From assembly GCF_028858725.1 (NCBI RefSeq), contig NC_084774.1, positions 9,832,001 to 9,896,000 on the forward strand: 64,000 nucleotides of DNA. The letters are read 5' to 3'. Below, in pieces: positions 42,236-55,000 of this stretch. Positions within the stretch are counted from its first letter, which is position 1; each line of letters begins with the position of its first letter. The notes under the pieces were generated by a model, which saw nothing but the letters and a program-made list of their open reading frames with translations, searched no databases and was not told the DNA's origin. Source of the DNA: Colius striatus (taxonomy: Eukaryota > Chordata > Aves > Coliiformes > Coliidae). Made by a program: the position numbers and the translations under genes.

Positions 42236-45200
42236 CCCTGTTTACTTCAGATGTTTCACAGGCAGAAGAGCTTACAAACATTTTACCACAGAGTGCAAGG
42301 AAAGCCAGACATAGTCTAAAAATACAGGCTTCCCCCTGAGACCTGCTATGACTGCATGAATCAAAGCCCAGGCTGGCAGCTGAGGGGCTCTGGGTTTCAC
42401 CCAGCATTGCCTCCACACTTCACAGCTGGCATCAGCATGTACAAGGCTGGCTGGTCACTGAGAATTTTGCTGCTAGGCAGCTCTAGATAGCCCAGAGCTT
42501 TGGAGAAGCACACCAGCAGCTGCCTGGAGGCCAGCACAGAAGGCATGGGTAGAAGCCAAAGCCTGGGGTAGGTGAGATGTGTGGCATCCCTACACTGGAG
42601 CCTGGCATGTGAAGCTTGTTTGTGCCATGTGGCTCAATGAGCTGCACAGAGCTGCACAGGCTTGTGACAGTAATGCTGGAACTGGACCAATGTGGTTTTA
42701 AAGGGACTTCTTTGAAATACAAGTTACTGCACTCAGTCTGAACAATATGGGCTAAAAATCAAGGCAGTGATCAGCCTGTTTGGCCTCATCTAAGAATCTA
42801 CAACTGACCTCTGTGTTCACAGACTCAGACAAGTGCTTAAAATCTGTACAGCTCACAAAACCAGAGAGTAACAGTGGTTTGGGTCAGTTCCACAAAGAGC
42901 TGTGCTGGCACAGGGGGAGGAGGGAGGATGAGGGAGCCAAAGCTGCAGCTCCTCTCTGCTTGTTTGCAGAATAAAGAGAGGTTCAGTCTTCAGAGATGCT
43001 AATTTATCCCTTTTCACAGTCAGTGAGTTTGCTTATGGCAATGAAAGGAAAACAAACAGTCAAATATCTTCAAGGTCTAGTGCATAAATGTACCAAGGCA
43101 GCTGCAGCCCGTGTCACAGGCTGCATGCCAGAGAGGGGCACACAGCAGGGATGAGGCTGTGCTGGGTTCATGGAGGTGGCTTGAACCCTCTCCAGGGCCT
43201 TTCTCCATTTCTCTGATAAAATAATCATGAAGATGGGAAGCTTTCTGACCATGACCATTGCTGGGTCAGGACCACAGCAATGCCCACAACGGCTGCTCAG
43301 AGCTTCCAAGTGACCTCCTCCTCCTCCTGCTGACCCTCCTGAACCCATGAGCACCAACAGCAACAGAGCAGGTGGGAGGCTTGGCTGTGCATGCACATTT
43401 TTAGCAGTCAAACCACATGCTCTTTCCAAGCCTGGCTGGACAGTCAGCAGCAGCTTGAGCCTCTGCTCACGTCTCCCACTGAATGTGGGCTCGAGCAGTA
43501 GGAAAGAGATGGCCAGTGCAGACCAGGATGGGGACCCACAGAGGTGAGGGTGTCTGTCTAGCAGAAGAGAATTATTTGGGACTGATGGGAACTGATAAAG
43601 GTTTAAGGACAGGTTTAAGAGCCAAGGTTTAAGGTGGTATATTGGGAAATTCAGTAGGGCCAGGTATAGGCTGTGCTTTTTCCACAGAAAGGACCCATCT
43701 CAAACCTTCACCTTATCTGCCAAAATTTCTTGCCAGTGCACACAGAGTGAATTGCAGCATCTCAAGGGGAGTGTGGCATTGTGACAGCAACAGAGCAGGA
43801 CTGCCTGGCAAGGACATGAACCTGCCACTCAGGAGGGAGAGGAAAGAGCCACGTCATCTGCTCCATTAGCACATCAGAAGTATCAGGTGTGATTAGAAGT
43901 GCTAAGGATGTGGCTGTGTCCCTGAAGAGTGAGCACCACTGTGGGGCTGCAGGGTTTGGAAGGAGAAGATGAGAAGTGACAGGTGAAACCAGCTGCAAAG
44001 ATGTTACTGGCATTTGGGGGGAATGCAGCTCACAGCCATCCTGTTTTGATGACATCAGAACATTTTGCATACAGGGGCAACTCTGTCTCTTCCCACATGA
44101 CATGAGTGGTTCCTTGGTTTAAAGTTCAAGTGGAGCCTTGTATTCTGCTTCTGAAGTGCATCCTTGTACAATGTAATCAGGGAAAATAGGAATTACCACC
44201 TACTGCTCTTTCTCAGGTTATTCCATCCTGGAGGTTAAGGAGGATGATATCCCTCCTTAGGGTTCAATGATCAGAGACTGGAATAAAACTGGGACATGAA
44301 CTAAAGGAAAACTGTAGAATAATGAATAATTCTGCTGTTCCAAACCCATGAAACACAGAGAGAGATGTTTTTAGCATATGAAAGACTCCAGGAAAATGTA
44401 TGCAGCCAGCCTGTTAGTATTTGCAGTGTTCCCACTCAGAACTGATTCCCAGGTCTTGACTGAACAAGCTGACATCAGAAGAAGAGAGAGGAAACAAGGC
44501 TGGGATACAGCAGGATCTCTAAAACTGCCTTGCAAGAGACTCAGAGCAAAGCAACTAGTCTTCAGGAGCACAAAACTAAGCTCAGAGACCCAAAGGCATC
44601 ACACAAAGCAGACAAAGATGCTGATCTTACATTGGCCATGAATGGAAGACCAAAGGCATGGAAATCTGATTGTAATAACCTCAATTTCCCCCTTGCTTCT
44701 GATGCCCTGGTGCTCCCTTTGTCTGGCTCATCTTCCCAGCCATGGGGCACGTGGGGTATTTTATCTGCAGCTGGCTCATAGGGTGATCAACATAATCCCC
44801 AGTATTTCCAGGACTGTTTTCCACCATATCATTTTGTCCTGCAGTGAACTAACCCACATAGCTTGTATCACCTCCCTTTTGGCTAAGTTTCTCTCTAGAC
44901 ATTTATCAGGAGACTGAACTTGAAGAAATCCACTTGTATAGAGACAGGCAGGGAGAAAAATGTCTGTGTGAGACATGAGATTCACATACAGTACTAAGGA
45001 AACTCCCTACAACAGCCTTGCCTTGATAACCCCTGTGAGCTCTCTCTCACTGCAGTGATGTCCATTTATGAAACCTTTAATCCCCACCCCAGGACATCTT
45101 CTTTGCTTCCAGCCCTTTAAATCTGGCCAAGCCAAGCTGTTGAGCCCTGGAGAAAGACTTTTCAGAGCTGCTTGTTAGCAGTGTTGCTCCTTACTCCTTT

Positions 45201-46512
45201 GTGCTTATTGTACCTTACTCTTGAGACCAATTTAATACCAGAAAATGATGCTCGTAGCAAAAAAAGATCTGTCTCTGGAAGGTGCTCAGCCTCTGCCAGA
45301 ATCCAGCTGCACCAGGTGGGTCAAACTCAGCAGCAGGGATAAAAACCCTAATTGATCACAATTTAAGGATGGGAGGATAGAAATTGTAAAGAAACTGAAG
45401 CTATGATTTGCACACTGTGTGGAAATTAAAGCCTCTGTGCCACAGTGATGAGTAATAATGCAGCCATAAGATTGAGCAACTCAGGGCAAAAGACTTTTAG
45501 AAGGATGGAATGGAAAAGGAGGTAAACAGGCATTAGCCTGCAAAGGTGAAGAAATGGTTGGAACTTGTGGGATTTCACAAGGATGTGTTGCATTTATGCA
45601 CTTAACTCAGGTTTAACCAGAAAACAGGTTTATATCCAGAAAAACCAATATCCAATCTTCCTTTGTAGCAATTAAAGCCATGAGAACAGAGCCCCTACTA
45701 AGCAAAGACTTGCAAGAGAATATTTAAGCTGTATTACTAATGAATGACACTGTCCCTAACTACAGTTTGCATTGCAAGTGGTAAAAACTGGGCCAGAAAA
45801 GTACGAAGTGTGCAAAAGAATGGCACAAGAGGGAAGGCAACAGGTTGTGTTGAACAAAGGGTGTGGGATAACAACATTCACAACTGGCTGATTTCTGTGC
45901 TCACTGCAATTGGAGCTGGGCAAGGTCTCCTGAACCTCTCAGCATCTTCATGGTTAAGGCTGCTGCATTTCTCCAACCCCTGAAATCTTTTTGCTGTTTA
46001 ATAGCTTGCAATGCTCATTGCTGGGTCAGGACACTCTCAGAGCCTCAAACCTCTCAGCACAAATGCTCCTTATCCTCAAGGGTTACAAAGCACTTCCACA
46101 TTTGCTCTGTGATGCTAAGTGGACTAAATATCCATGATATCCAAGTAAATAAAACCACTAATGGGACAAAGTAGGATGAGTTGTTTGTGCAGGTTGTCTG
46201 TCTCCTAATCAATAGCACTTCTGGGACCCAGCTTTGTTAAGTCTGATCCTTTCTGTTGTATCTGAAATGAGCAGACAAAAGCAAATGCCACTTGAAATTC
46301 TACCAAATAGATTAAATCCCAAGGCAGGCAGTGAGATGATGTTAGCAACTTCCAAACACAGCTGATAAAGAGAAATAAAGAAGCTCTATCTCCAAGCACC
46401 TGCAGTTACCAGGAGAGGAGGGGCAGAAAGTTCAGAACTGGGAATGGAGCTGTACTGATTTAAACCAGAAAGGAGGCAGAATTACCTGTAAAGTGCAGAT
46501 TCTCCACATTGG

Positions 46513-46565
46513 ACTGCTTGCCTTCCATTGAACTGCTTCCCTTCCATTGAGCTGCTTCCCTTCCC
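46513..46565 (+). repeat. 19-bp tandem repeat, about 2.8 copies
   Basis: The unit ACTGCTTCCCTTCCATTGA repeats at 46513, 46532 and 46551 with one or two changes. It lies between CHRNA4 and COL20A1. Confidence 0.85.
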
Positions 46566-48911
46566 AGCTGTTTCATGGGAGCAATTGCTGTGCAGGATAC
46601 CCCTTTTTTACCTCCTTGCCTTTCCTGCCCTCTGTTTTGCATGTGCCAGTTGTCACCACAGCTACTGAGTTTTATCTCCAGTGCTCAATGCAGAACCATT
46701 CTGAACTGCAACTTAACACAGCTTTGGTAGGTTGGTTTCCAGGATGCTTTCAGGGAACAGAGAAAACACAAATCAAAAGCTCTTTGACCTGTGTAAACAG
46801 AAACATTTCCAACTCCACCACACATATGCAGAGTGTCAGTCCCAGTGAACACATCTCTTCCAAACACTCTGTTCCCCATGTGCTGTGTACTTCAGCTCCT
46901 CTGAGCTCTCCTTTTTCCTTCTGGATGGAGCTTTATCTGCAGCAACACTTCATCTAAGCTAAAGAGATTTCTATTTCATGTGTCAAGGCACCTCTGGAAA
47001 GCTCCAAAGCAAATACAAATGTGATTTCTATGCATTTTCCTACATTTTCCAGGGGGAACATTTGTCATACTGAAAACATTCATTCTTGGGAGCTTCTAGA
47101 GAAAGAACATACATTAAGCCAAGGACTTCTTGAAATACTTACAGGATGCAGTATTCAGATGATTGTGTGACCTTTGTTGGAGGGTGACTCCCATCCAAGT
47201 CTGCTCTGCTCAGATGTTCCTTTAGCAAGGTTTCTGAATCCTACAGGATTTTTCCACAATGGCAAGGAGAAATAATATCTGGATTCCTTGTCTAAACAAC
47301 CTAATCTTCAGGCACACCTCTTGCTCTGTGGTATTTATGTGACAATCTGCTTTCTACTACGTGGATGCACGTGCTGTGAAGTTTCAAAAGGCTGGGTGTA
47401 GCTGTATGAGTACCTAGTTCCCAGTCTGTATGTAATTGCACATCCAAAGTGCACAGGAATATGCACAATGCTCCATTTCCCCCCACCCTTCCTCATATCT
47501 TTGACAATATTTCTTACTGGTTCATTTTGCTTCCTTCTGCTTTTGCAAGAAAAAAAGATAAAAAGAGAAGCATTTTGCTGCTCCAGGTTTAAATCCCAGG
47601 TCAGAAATAGGTGTTTTGAAGCAGGGGAAGCTCACAAGCAGTGTAACTAGCCTGAAGTAACTATTGCAAAGGAGGAGGTAACATTTTGATCAGTGTCTGG
47701 AGGGTTTGTTGCAGGCAAATATTAGACTATGAGTCCCACAAAGGGATGGGGGTGTAACATGATGAGCACCTTCGTGTCATGTGGATACAAGTCAGATGCA
47801 GAGCTATTCAACATTCCACCTGATGGAATGTAAAGTAGTCACTCAAACCACATCAGGGAGAGGAGGAGAAGGCCAGCAGGTTAATCTCCAGCTCCTCTCA
47901 ATACATGACAGTGCTCTGTCTGATCTAACGCTTTGCTTGACAGTTACCAAGCCCCAGAGAGCAAGGCTGAGCAGTGGGATTTGTCACATCATGGGAAGGT
48001 CATCAGGAGTCTGTGGGTCGTGTGTACACAGCACCCCTGCAAGGAAACCGTCAGCACTTTGCCAAAAGCAGAAACAGCCACAACAGTGCTAGACTTTGTT
48101 ACCTTGTCAACCATCAGAACACGCAGCTTTGCTCCAGTGGATTTCCATCTTTGGGCATGAGGATGTTTTTCTCTGTGCTGGGAAACCAGAATGAAAAGTG
48201 ACAGAAATAAACCACGAGCAGACAAATGGGCAAAAAATGATGTGTTATTTCTGAGCATTTCAATACATCGGTTGTTTCTCTTACAAGTCTGTCACAGCCT
48301 GAACATCTGACTGTGTCTTTGGCTTGCTGTGGGACATGCAATGTGAGTTTGAACACTCCAGCACTGAAAAACAGACAGATGAGTGGTCTGAACCCAGGCT
48401 GCTTTGGTGGCTTTAGGATTTGTTTGACTTGCCCATACAGAAATGATGGGACACTAAAAAGCAAAACCAACACAGTTGGTGTTCAGGTTGCTGCTTCTCT
48501 TGGAGTGTGTGGAGCTTTCACCCAGAGGTTTCCAGGGCAAAACAGTGTCTTCAGCTGCCTCCACATCAGCTGTCAGGGGATGAAATCTGTGTGTGGAAAG
48601 GAGATGAGGCCAATGAGCAAACAAATGTATCCATGTCAAACACTGAGAAGGAATGGCATAGAGTTCATTCTTTTCCCTTGTAGATCTTTTGTTTGGTGCC
48701 AGAGATTTTCTTCATTACTCAGGACTTTGTGCAATTGAGCCTCTCATGAAATGTATGTGCAGGAACTAAAATGTTGTTCCTCCACCATAGAAGCATTGCT
48801 GGGGACATTAAGAACTGAAGATAACCCCACAATCACTCCACCTGCTCAACTACTGCTGCAGTTATGTGTTAATCTATGACGAATGGCCGAGGAGCAGCCA
48901 ATTGAATTGGC

Positions 48912-48917
48912 TTTAAT
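48912..48917 (-). promoter_or_regulatory. COL20A1: Possible poly(A) signal ATTAAA for COL20A1
   Basis: ATTAAA on the - strand lies roughly 100-160 bases past the candidate stop codons. A G/T-rich stretch follows about 75 bases on. It is a weak candidate; no AATAAA was seen closer on that strand. Confidence 0.3.
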
Positions 48918-49075
48918 CCATATGAATTGCACATGAATCATCCTGATTGCTTTGCAAAGGAGGCTCTTGTAGGACTGACAGTGCCTGAAGGATGAGCAAA
49001 GGTCTCTGCCCTGTTTAAGAACTTAAGTAGCCAGGCAGATCAGCTATAGAATCATCACTTTCTGTACTGAGATAG

Positions 49076-52000
49076 TCAGGACTTACCTCTTCTACCTGTC
49101 CCATAACATCCAGAGACATCACAACCCCCTGGATAGCCAGACTGTCCAGGCTGCCCTCTGACACCAGGAAATCCTTGAGGACCAGTATTCCCAGGGTAAC
49201 CCTTTGGACCTGGATTCCCCAGCACAACTTCTCCTGGTGGCCCTGAAGAAGGAGAAGCTCTGTAAGCTGTAGCACATGTATTTCAGCTGCTTCAGTGCAA
49301 TACCTCTGCTGTCCTTTCTCCATCCTACAAGTTGCTTATTTTTAAGAGTATCATTTCCTCATTTTTGGTGGAAAACCTCTCCTGAATCCAGTAACTAGAA
49401 GGCTTATTCTTGATCTTAAGGGTGCCCAGCTTGGCTAAAAAACAGAGCCTGATTATAAGAACCCAAAGTGCACTTATTTGTCAATGCAGGAAATCACCTT
49501 AACCCCAGGACCCATCCCAGAGCCACTGTTTTTGTTTTGTGGGTTTACATCTCAGCTATAAAAATGTAAATGCAGAAGAATATGCTTGACCACACTTCTC
49601 TTGGTTGTGCCTGGTTTGTTACATCAGTGGCAAGCCTCCCTCTGATCCCAAGCAACAGAGATCAGGATGAAGGAGTACACCAAATCCTAACAGATTACTC
49701 AAAACCTCTTGTGCTTCACGATCTGACTTTTCAGTTTCTGTTACCTGAGCATCTGGTCCTGCATATAAAAAGGCAGCAAAATTTCAACTCCCTGGCTGTG
49801 TCTCAGGTCCTTAACATATAGCATTACCTGGGAATGGGTACCAGAGGGAAAAAGCTGCCTGGAGCAGTCTTTTCCATCTTAGCAGAGAGGAACCATCCAG
49901 GATGCTGCCAACAGTGCTGTGGTGGGAAGGTCAATCTGCCTTTTAATGGTCCTAAAGATGCTTTGAATGTGGCAGCTGGTGAGCTCTGGATGGGCCCACT
50001 GTCAGTACAAAGTCAGTACAAAGAGGTACTATTCACTTTACCTGTTCTGCCTCTGGGTCCTCGGATCCCTTCCTCACTGGCTCCAGACATCCCTTTTTCT
50101 CCTTTGGGCCCTGGGGCACCTAATTGCAGATAAGAGAGAAGTGTCCCCTCACTCCATTTTGTATTTCACCCTGAATTAAAGCATCTGCAGTGACCCCACC
50201 AGGCTCTTAGATGTTGAAGTCACAGCTCTTGGCAGCAGAGAGGAATATCCATTCCCTTTAATTCTGCCTGGGCACCTTCCCTCTTTACTAGAGTAGCGAG
50301 TCACCCATGAACAACAGGGCTCCAACTAGAATTGGTTTGTAGCCTGGTATGGGTGAAAACTGGGATTTTTCACAGAGAAATTCATAGTGCTGGTGTTGGT
50401 GCACTGGCTTGAGTGCCTCACACAGATGAGACAAACCACAAAGCTGAACTGTCTCTCTAGCCCAGGATTAGTCAGGATTCCTCTTTCCGTGTGGAATTGC
50501 TTGTGAAATCACTACATCTCAGAGCAACAGGTGCCTTCTGACTAAATACCTTGTTTTCTGCTTTTTAAGATGAAAATATTTTGATCAGCTGTGTCCTTAA
50601 GACAGCCTTTTTTCAGTGAGATCTGTCTTCTCCCATCTCCTTGCTCAACAGGCTGGAAATACCTGCAGGCTGTTACTTCCCTTTTCTCTCCAGTGACATT
50701 TTGATGGGCTCTGCAGATATCAGCTAAGACTGACTAGTGCCAAAACAAAGAGTTAACCAGAAGATCTCTAGTTACTCAGAGGTGTTAGGACTCTGCTGAT
50801 GCCAGCTTTTGGTTTTATTTTGACAGACAATTACTTGAGCCACTGACAAACACTGTCTGCAAATCCAAGCGTAGAAGTATTGCCACTGTACACTCATCCG
50901 TGTGCAACAACTGATGCCACTTGCTGAGATCACATTAATCTATTGCTTTAGTCATGGGTGAGGCTTTTGTTGTTGGAACTACTGATCCAGAAACCTACTT
51001 CCATCTTCAATATTACTTTAGTTGCCTCATGCTTTCCTTCAGTGTTTTCCAGGACTCGTCGTTTCTGCCCAGAGGTGATCTGTTCCACCACCACGTGTTC
51101 ATCCACGTGGCTCTTTCTTTTGCCTTTCTGTAGGGAAACCCTCCTGCCCTCTAAAATTAAACTCTCCATCCTCCAAAACCTACATATGGGAGCAAATTCT
51201 CTTTCATCTCAAAGCAGGGCTTGCACAAAGAGGGGGCTGCATCTCTCTTCTCCCTGCTCTGTGAGTTACTTAACTTGGGTTTCTCTTTCTAGAAGAGAGA
51301 AGTCCAAAAGGGAAATAGAAATGAGATAATATCATGAGATAATATCATGGATTATCTTTACAGTACTGCCTGAGGTACTAAAATGTTTAGTTAAATTGTC
51401 AAAGATATGGTCACAGATGCTTCTGTCCATACCTCTTTCTCCAGGATACCCATCTTTGCCTGGCTGTCCAGGGATGCCAGTTTCTCCTCTTTCTCCGTTG
51501 CTCCCAGGGGGACCAGGAGGACCTGGTGGTCCTGGCTCTCCTGGTTTTAACCTTTCTTCCCAAACAGGAACTGGCTTCCTTGCATGTTCATGAATGAATG
51601 AGTCAAATTTCAACACGTGAGCTGAGGAGACAAGACAGAAAATGAATGTTTCCTTGGCTGGGAGATTCAGAAACGAGGTCAAATCAAAGGATGTTGTCTA
51701 AAAAGTTACTTAAAACTCTCAGCTAGTGCTAAAAAAGCTGTCAGTCCAAACTGAGAAAGCCAGAAGCTGAAAAGGAAGATGGGCAGCTGAGTCATGACTG
51801 CTGCCTGACTTTGGGCAAACCTCTGTTTCTCTTTGTGCATCACAGCACAGGAGCTTCACCAGAAATGCCTTGTCTGAAGCAGAATCAGTAGGAGTCACTG
51901 AATAATTCCATTCAAATTAGTTTGGAGCTTTTCCATTTGAGAAATGGAAAGAACTCTTTGCAAAGTGCCAAAGGGCTTTCCAAAAAAATATCTCACAGGT

Positions 52001-55000
52001 CTCTACATTAATGCCACCCAATCTGACCCTGAGAGCCTGGGATGGGCCACTTGCTCTGGGTGCTGCTCAGCATGGCACAGGATGGACAAGCTTCATGCTA
52101 TCCCCCCTCTGGTTTTGCTCACTTGGAGAGGCATGAACACACTGGGGAGCTGGGCTGGTTATCACAGGATCACAGAATGGGAGGGGTTGGAAGGGATCTT
52201 TAGAGTTTATCTAGTCCAATCTCCTTTCTAAAGCAGGACCACCTAGATCAGGCCACACAGGAACGTGTCCAGGTGGGTTTTGAAGCCCTCCAGAGCAGGA
52301 GCCTCCACACCCTCCCTGGGCAGCCTGGGCCAGGGCTCCCTCACTTCAACAGTCAAAGAGTTTTTCCTTATGTTTAAATGGAATTTTTTGTGTTCCAGCT
52401 TCTTCCCATCACCTCTTCTCCTGTCACTGGATACCACAGAAAAAAAGTGCTGCCCCGACCTCCTGACACCCATCATTTAGATACTTGTAAATATTAATGA
52501 GATCCCCCCTCAGTCTCCTCTTATCTAAACAGCCCCAGGTTCTGCAGCCTTTCCTCATCAGGAAGATGCTCCATTCCCCTGATCATCTTGGTGGCCCTGC
52601 ACTGGCCTCTCTCCAGCAGTTCCCTGTCCCTCTGGAGCTGGGGAGCCCAGCACTGGACACAGGACTCCAGATGAGGCCTCAGCAGGGCAGAGCAGAGGGG
52701 AAGAAGAACCTCCCTTGACCTACTTCCCACACTCTTGATGACCACCCAGGATGCCATTGGCTTCTTGCCCACAAAGGCACCTTGCTGCTCATGGTTAGTT
52801 ATACTCACTTTGAATCATCCTCTCACAAGCCTGGCTAACGAGCTGGTAAATTGTGGCCAAGGACTGTGGTTCCCCCTAAAGTGAAACATTTTCTTTTAAT
52901 TCAAGGAATATAAAAGAAGGAAATAGTAATATCTGTGAAACCTGATCAGTGTCATAACTCCTGACAGCTTTCTGCTCATCCTTTTTGTCAGAGCTATTAA
53001 TGACCATGAAATGCAGCTTTATTTATCACAAAGCTCTGAAGCCATAACATTGAAATTAGGAGACATCAATAACTGCTTTTCTCCCACACATCAAAAAGCC
53101 CAGATTGAATCTCAATAATTACCAAAGCTCGAAAAAAAAACAAAGAAGGGACAGTAAATTTCACTCTTCAACTTCATCAAAAGAGATGCCAAGTCTCTAG
53201 CACAGAGTTCTGTGATATGTAAAACATTTCACATGATCAGATGCTTGGAACCTCCTATCTGTTGCTAAATCTTTTATGAATATTGATTCTTACCATTACT
53301 CTCTTCTGAATAAACCATCCATGAGGGCTCCTTTAGAAAGTTGTAATGAAGTAGGGAAAAGTGATAAAAATGCAAAATGCTGCTTAAAAAGAAACCTTGT
53401 CTCTAGCTGTGAAAATTCATCACCAACAGCCTGTGTTCTCCCTAAACCATTTGTAAAATATGCATCTCTGGCTGGAGCACTCTGCAGATTATATAGACTT
53501 AGGGAAAAAATAAAACAGCACAACACCCAAGGGAAGGGAGAAAAGTTTCACTGCAAAAAAATGCATAGAAAATGAAAAGCTGGTGGGAATGGAAAGAGAT
53601 TGTTGTTAAAAGTTGTGATACCAAGGCATTAACCTCAGACAAAAGCACCTCACCCCTGTCCAAAACCTAATGCATGTAAATCAGTCTTGGCAAAGAGACT
53701 CTTAGAAAGACACAGGGGTTGGGGTTTTTTTCCACCCAAAAGGTAGGATGAGGAAAACTTCTTCTGCCAATAAAATAACCTTCAAAGACAAGGTGAGTCT
53801 CCTGCCCTCAAAGGCACTGTGCTGAGGCACGCCAGGGCATCACCACAAATGAGTCCTCTGTTACATAATACATTAAAAAAGGACAACTCAGTGAAGCCAA
53901 GTGGTTTTGGTTTTTCCTTCTCAGCAGAGAATGGATTTTCAGTTGCCTTTTCCTCTTCATTACCACAATTGAAACTGAGGAGCTCCTGACTGCTGCAGGA
54001 TTATTTCTATCCCACCAGTGCAGTCAGTGGCTTGGTTTGTGTCTGTAAAGCTTGCAAAGCAATCTTTTGAGTGTAGGATACATTGACAGTGTTGCCTAGC
54101 ACCAGAAAAACTCACTTTTTCTCCTCTTTCTCCTTTTGGACCTGGCAGCCCCTGTAAGGGAAGAAAAGAAAAAATAAAAGGGAAAGAAAGAGCAGAATAG
54201 GCTTAAAAAACCAAACCAAGCAATCAATGGGGACCTGGATTGCATTAGCAGGACATGGAACTTGAGGTTTACTTCCAACACTAATCATTTCCTTGACCTC
54301 ATGACAGTGACTTGAAGAACTTCAAGCTCATCTGAGTCATTTGGTCTCTTTTATTAAGCAAAAGAATATAAAGCAACAGCTAGAGCAGTGGCTCAAAGCA
54401 CCATTAACAGGGATGCAGAAATTACCCAGATACCAGTTAAAAACAGATTTCCCAGCAGAGCAGGTGGTTTTAACATGTTGAGAAGAAATCACTGTGACAC
54501 CTAGACCTACAAACCCAACATCAGCTACTCCAACTCAGGAATGACTCTCTTGCTTTATTGTAGAATCTCATACCAGACATTTGTTTGGATGTTGGATTTG
54601 TGTGTGTGTGTGTAGCTTTGGAATGTAAAAGGAGATGGGATTTGTTAATGCTTTATCAAGAGTTAACTAGCCCAGGCTTGGCTTATGCAGACATCTCCTT
54701 AAGGATAAGTGTGAATTAAAACTATTTAGACTCTACAGTAGAGCTGCTGTGGGAACAGCTTGCTTCTACTAATTATTTCATGTCTTGGCCTTCTTTGAGA
54801 GTCAAAAGCAGAAACTTACTGTTGGCCCAACATCACCTGGAGGCCCCTTCTCTCCACTGCTGCCTCGGGAGCCCGTCACTCCTTGGAAACCCTGCAGACA
54901 TTCATCACAACACACAGATAAAACTCCAGTTATCTCCTAACTCTTCTTTTTCTGTTCAAGGCTGACGTCTCCTTACAGCTCCAGGGGCACCAGTACTTTG

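Larger units (their letters stand above)
41576..49014. other. Intergenic region between the convergent CHRNA4 and COL20A1
   Basis: About 7.4 kb without a recognised gene. It holds an old interspersed repeat at 42090, a 19-base tandem repeat at 46513 and probably the 3' untranslated region of COL20A1 at its right end. Confidence 0.55.
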
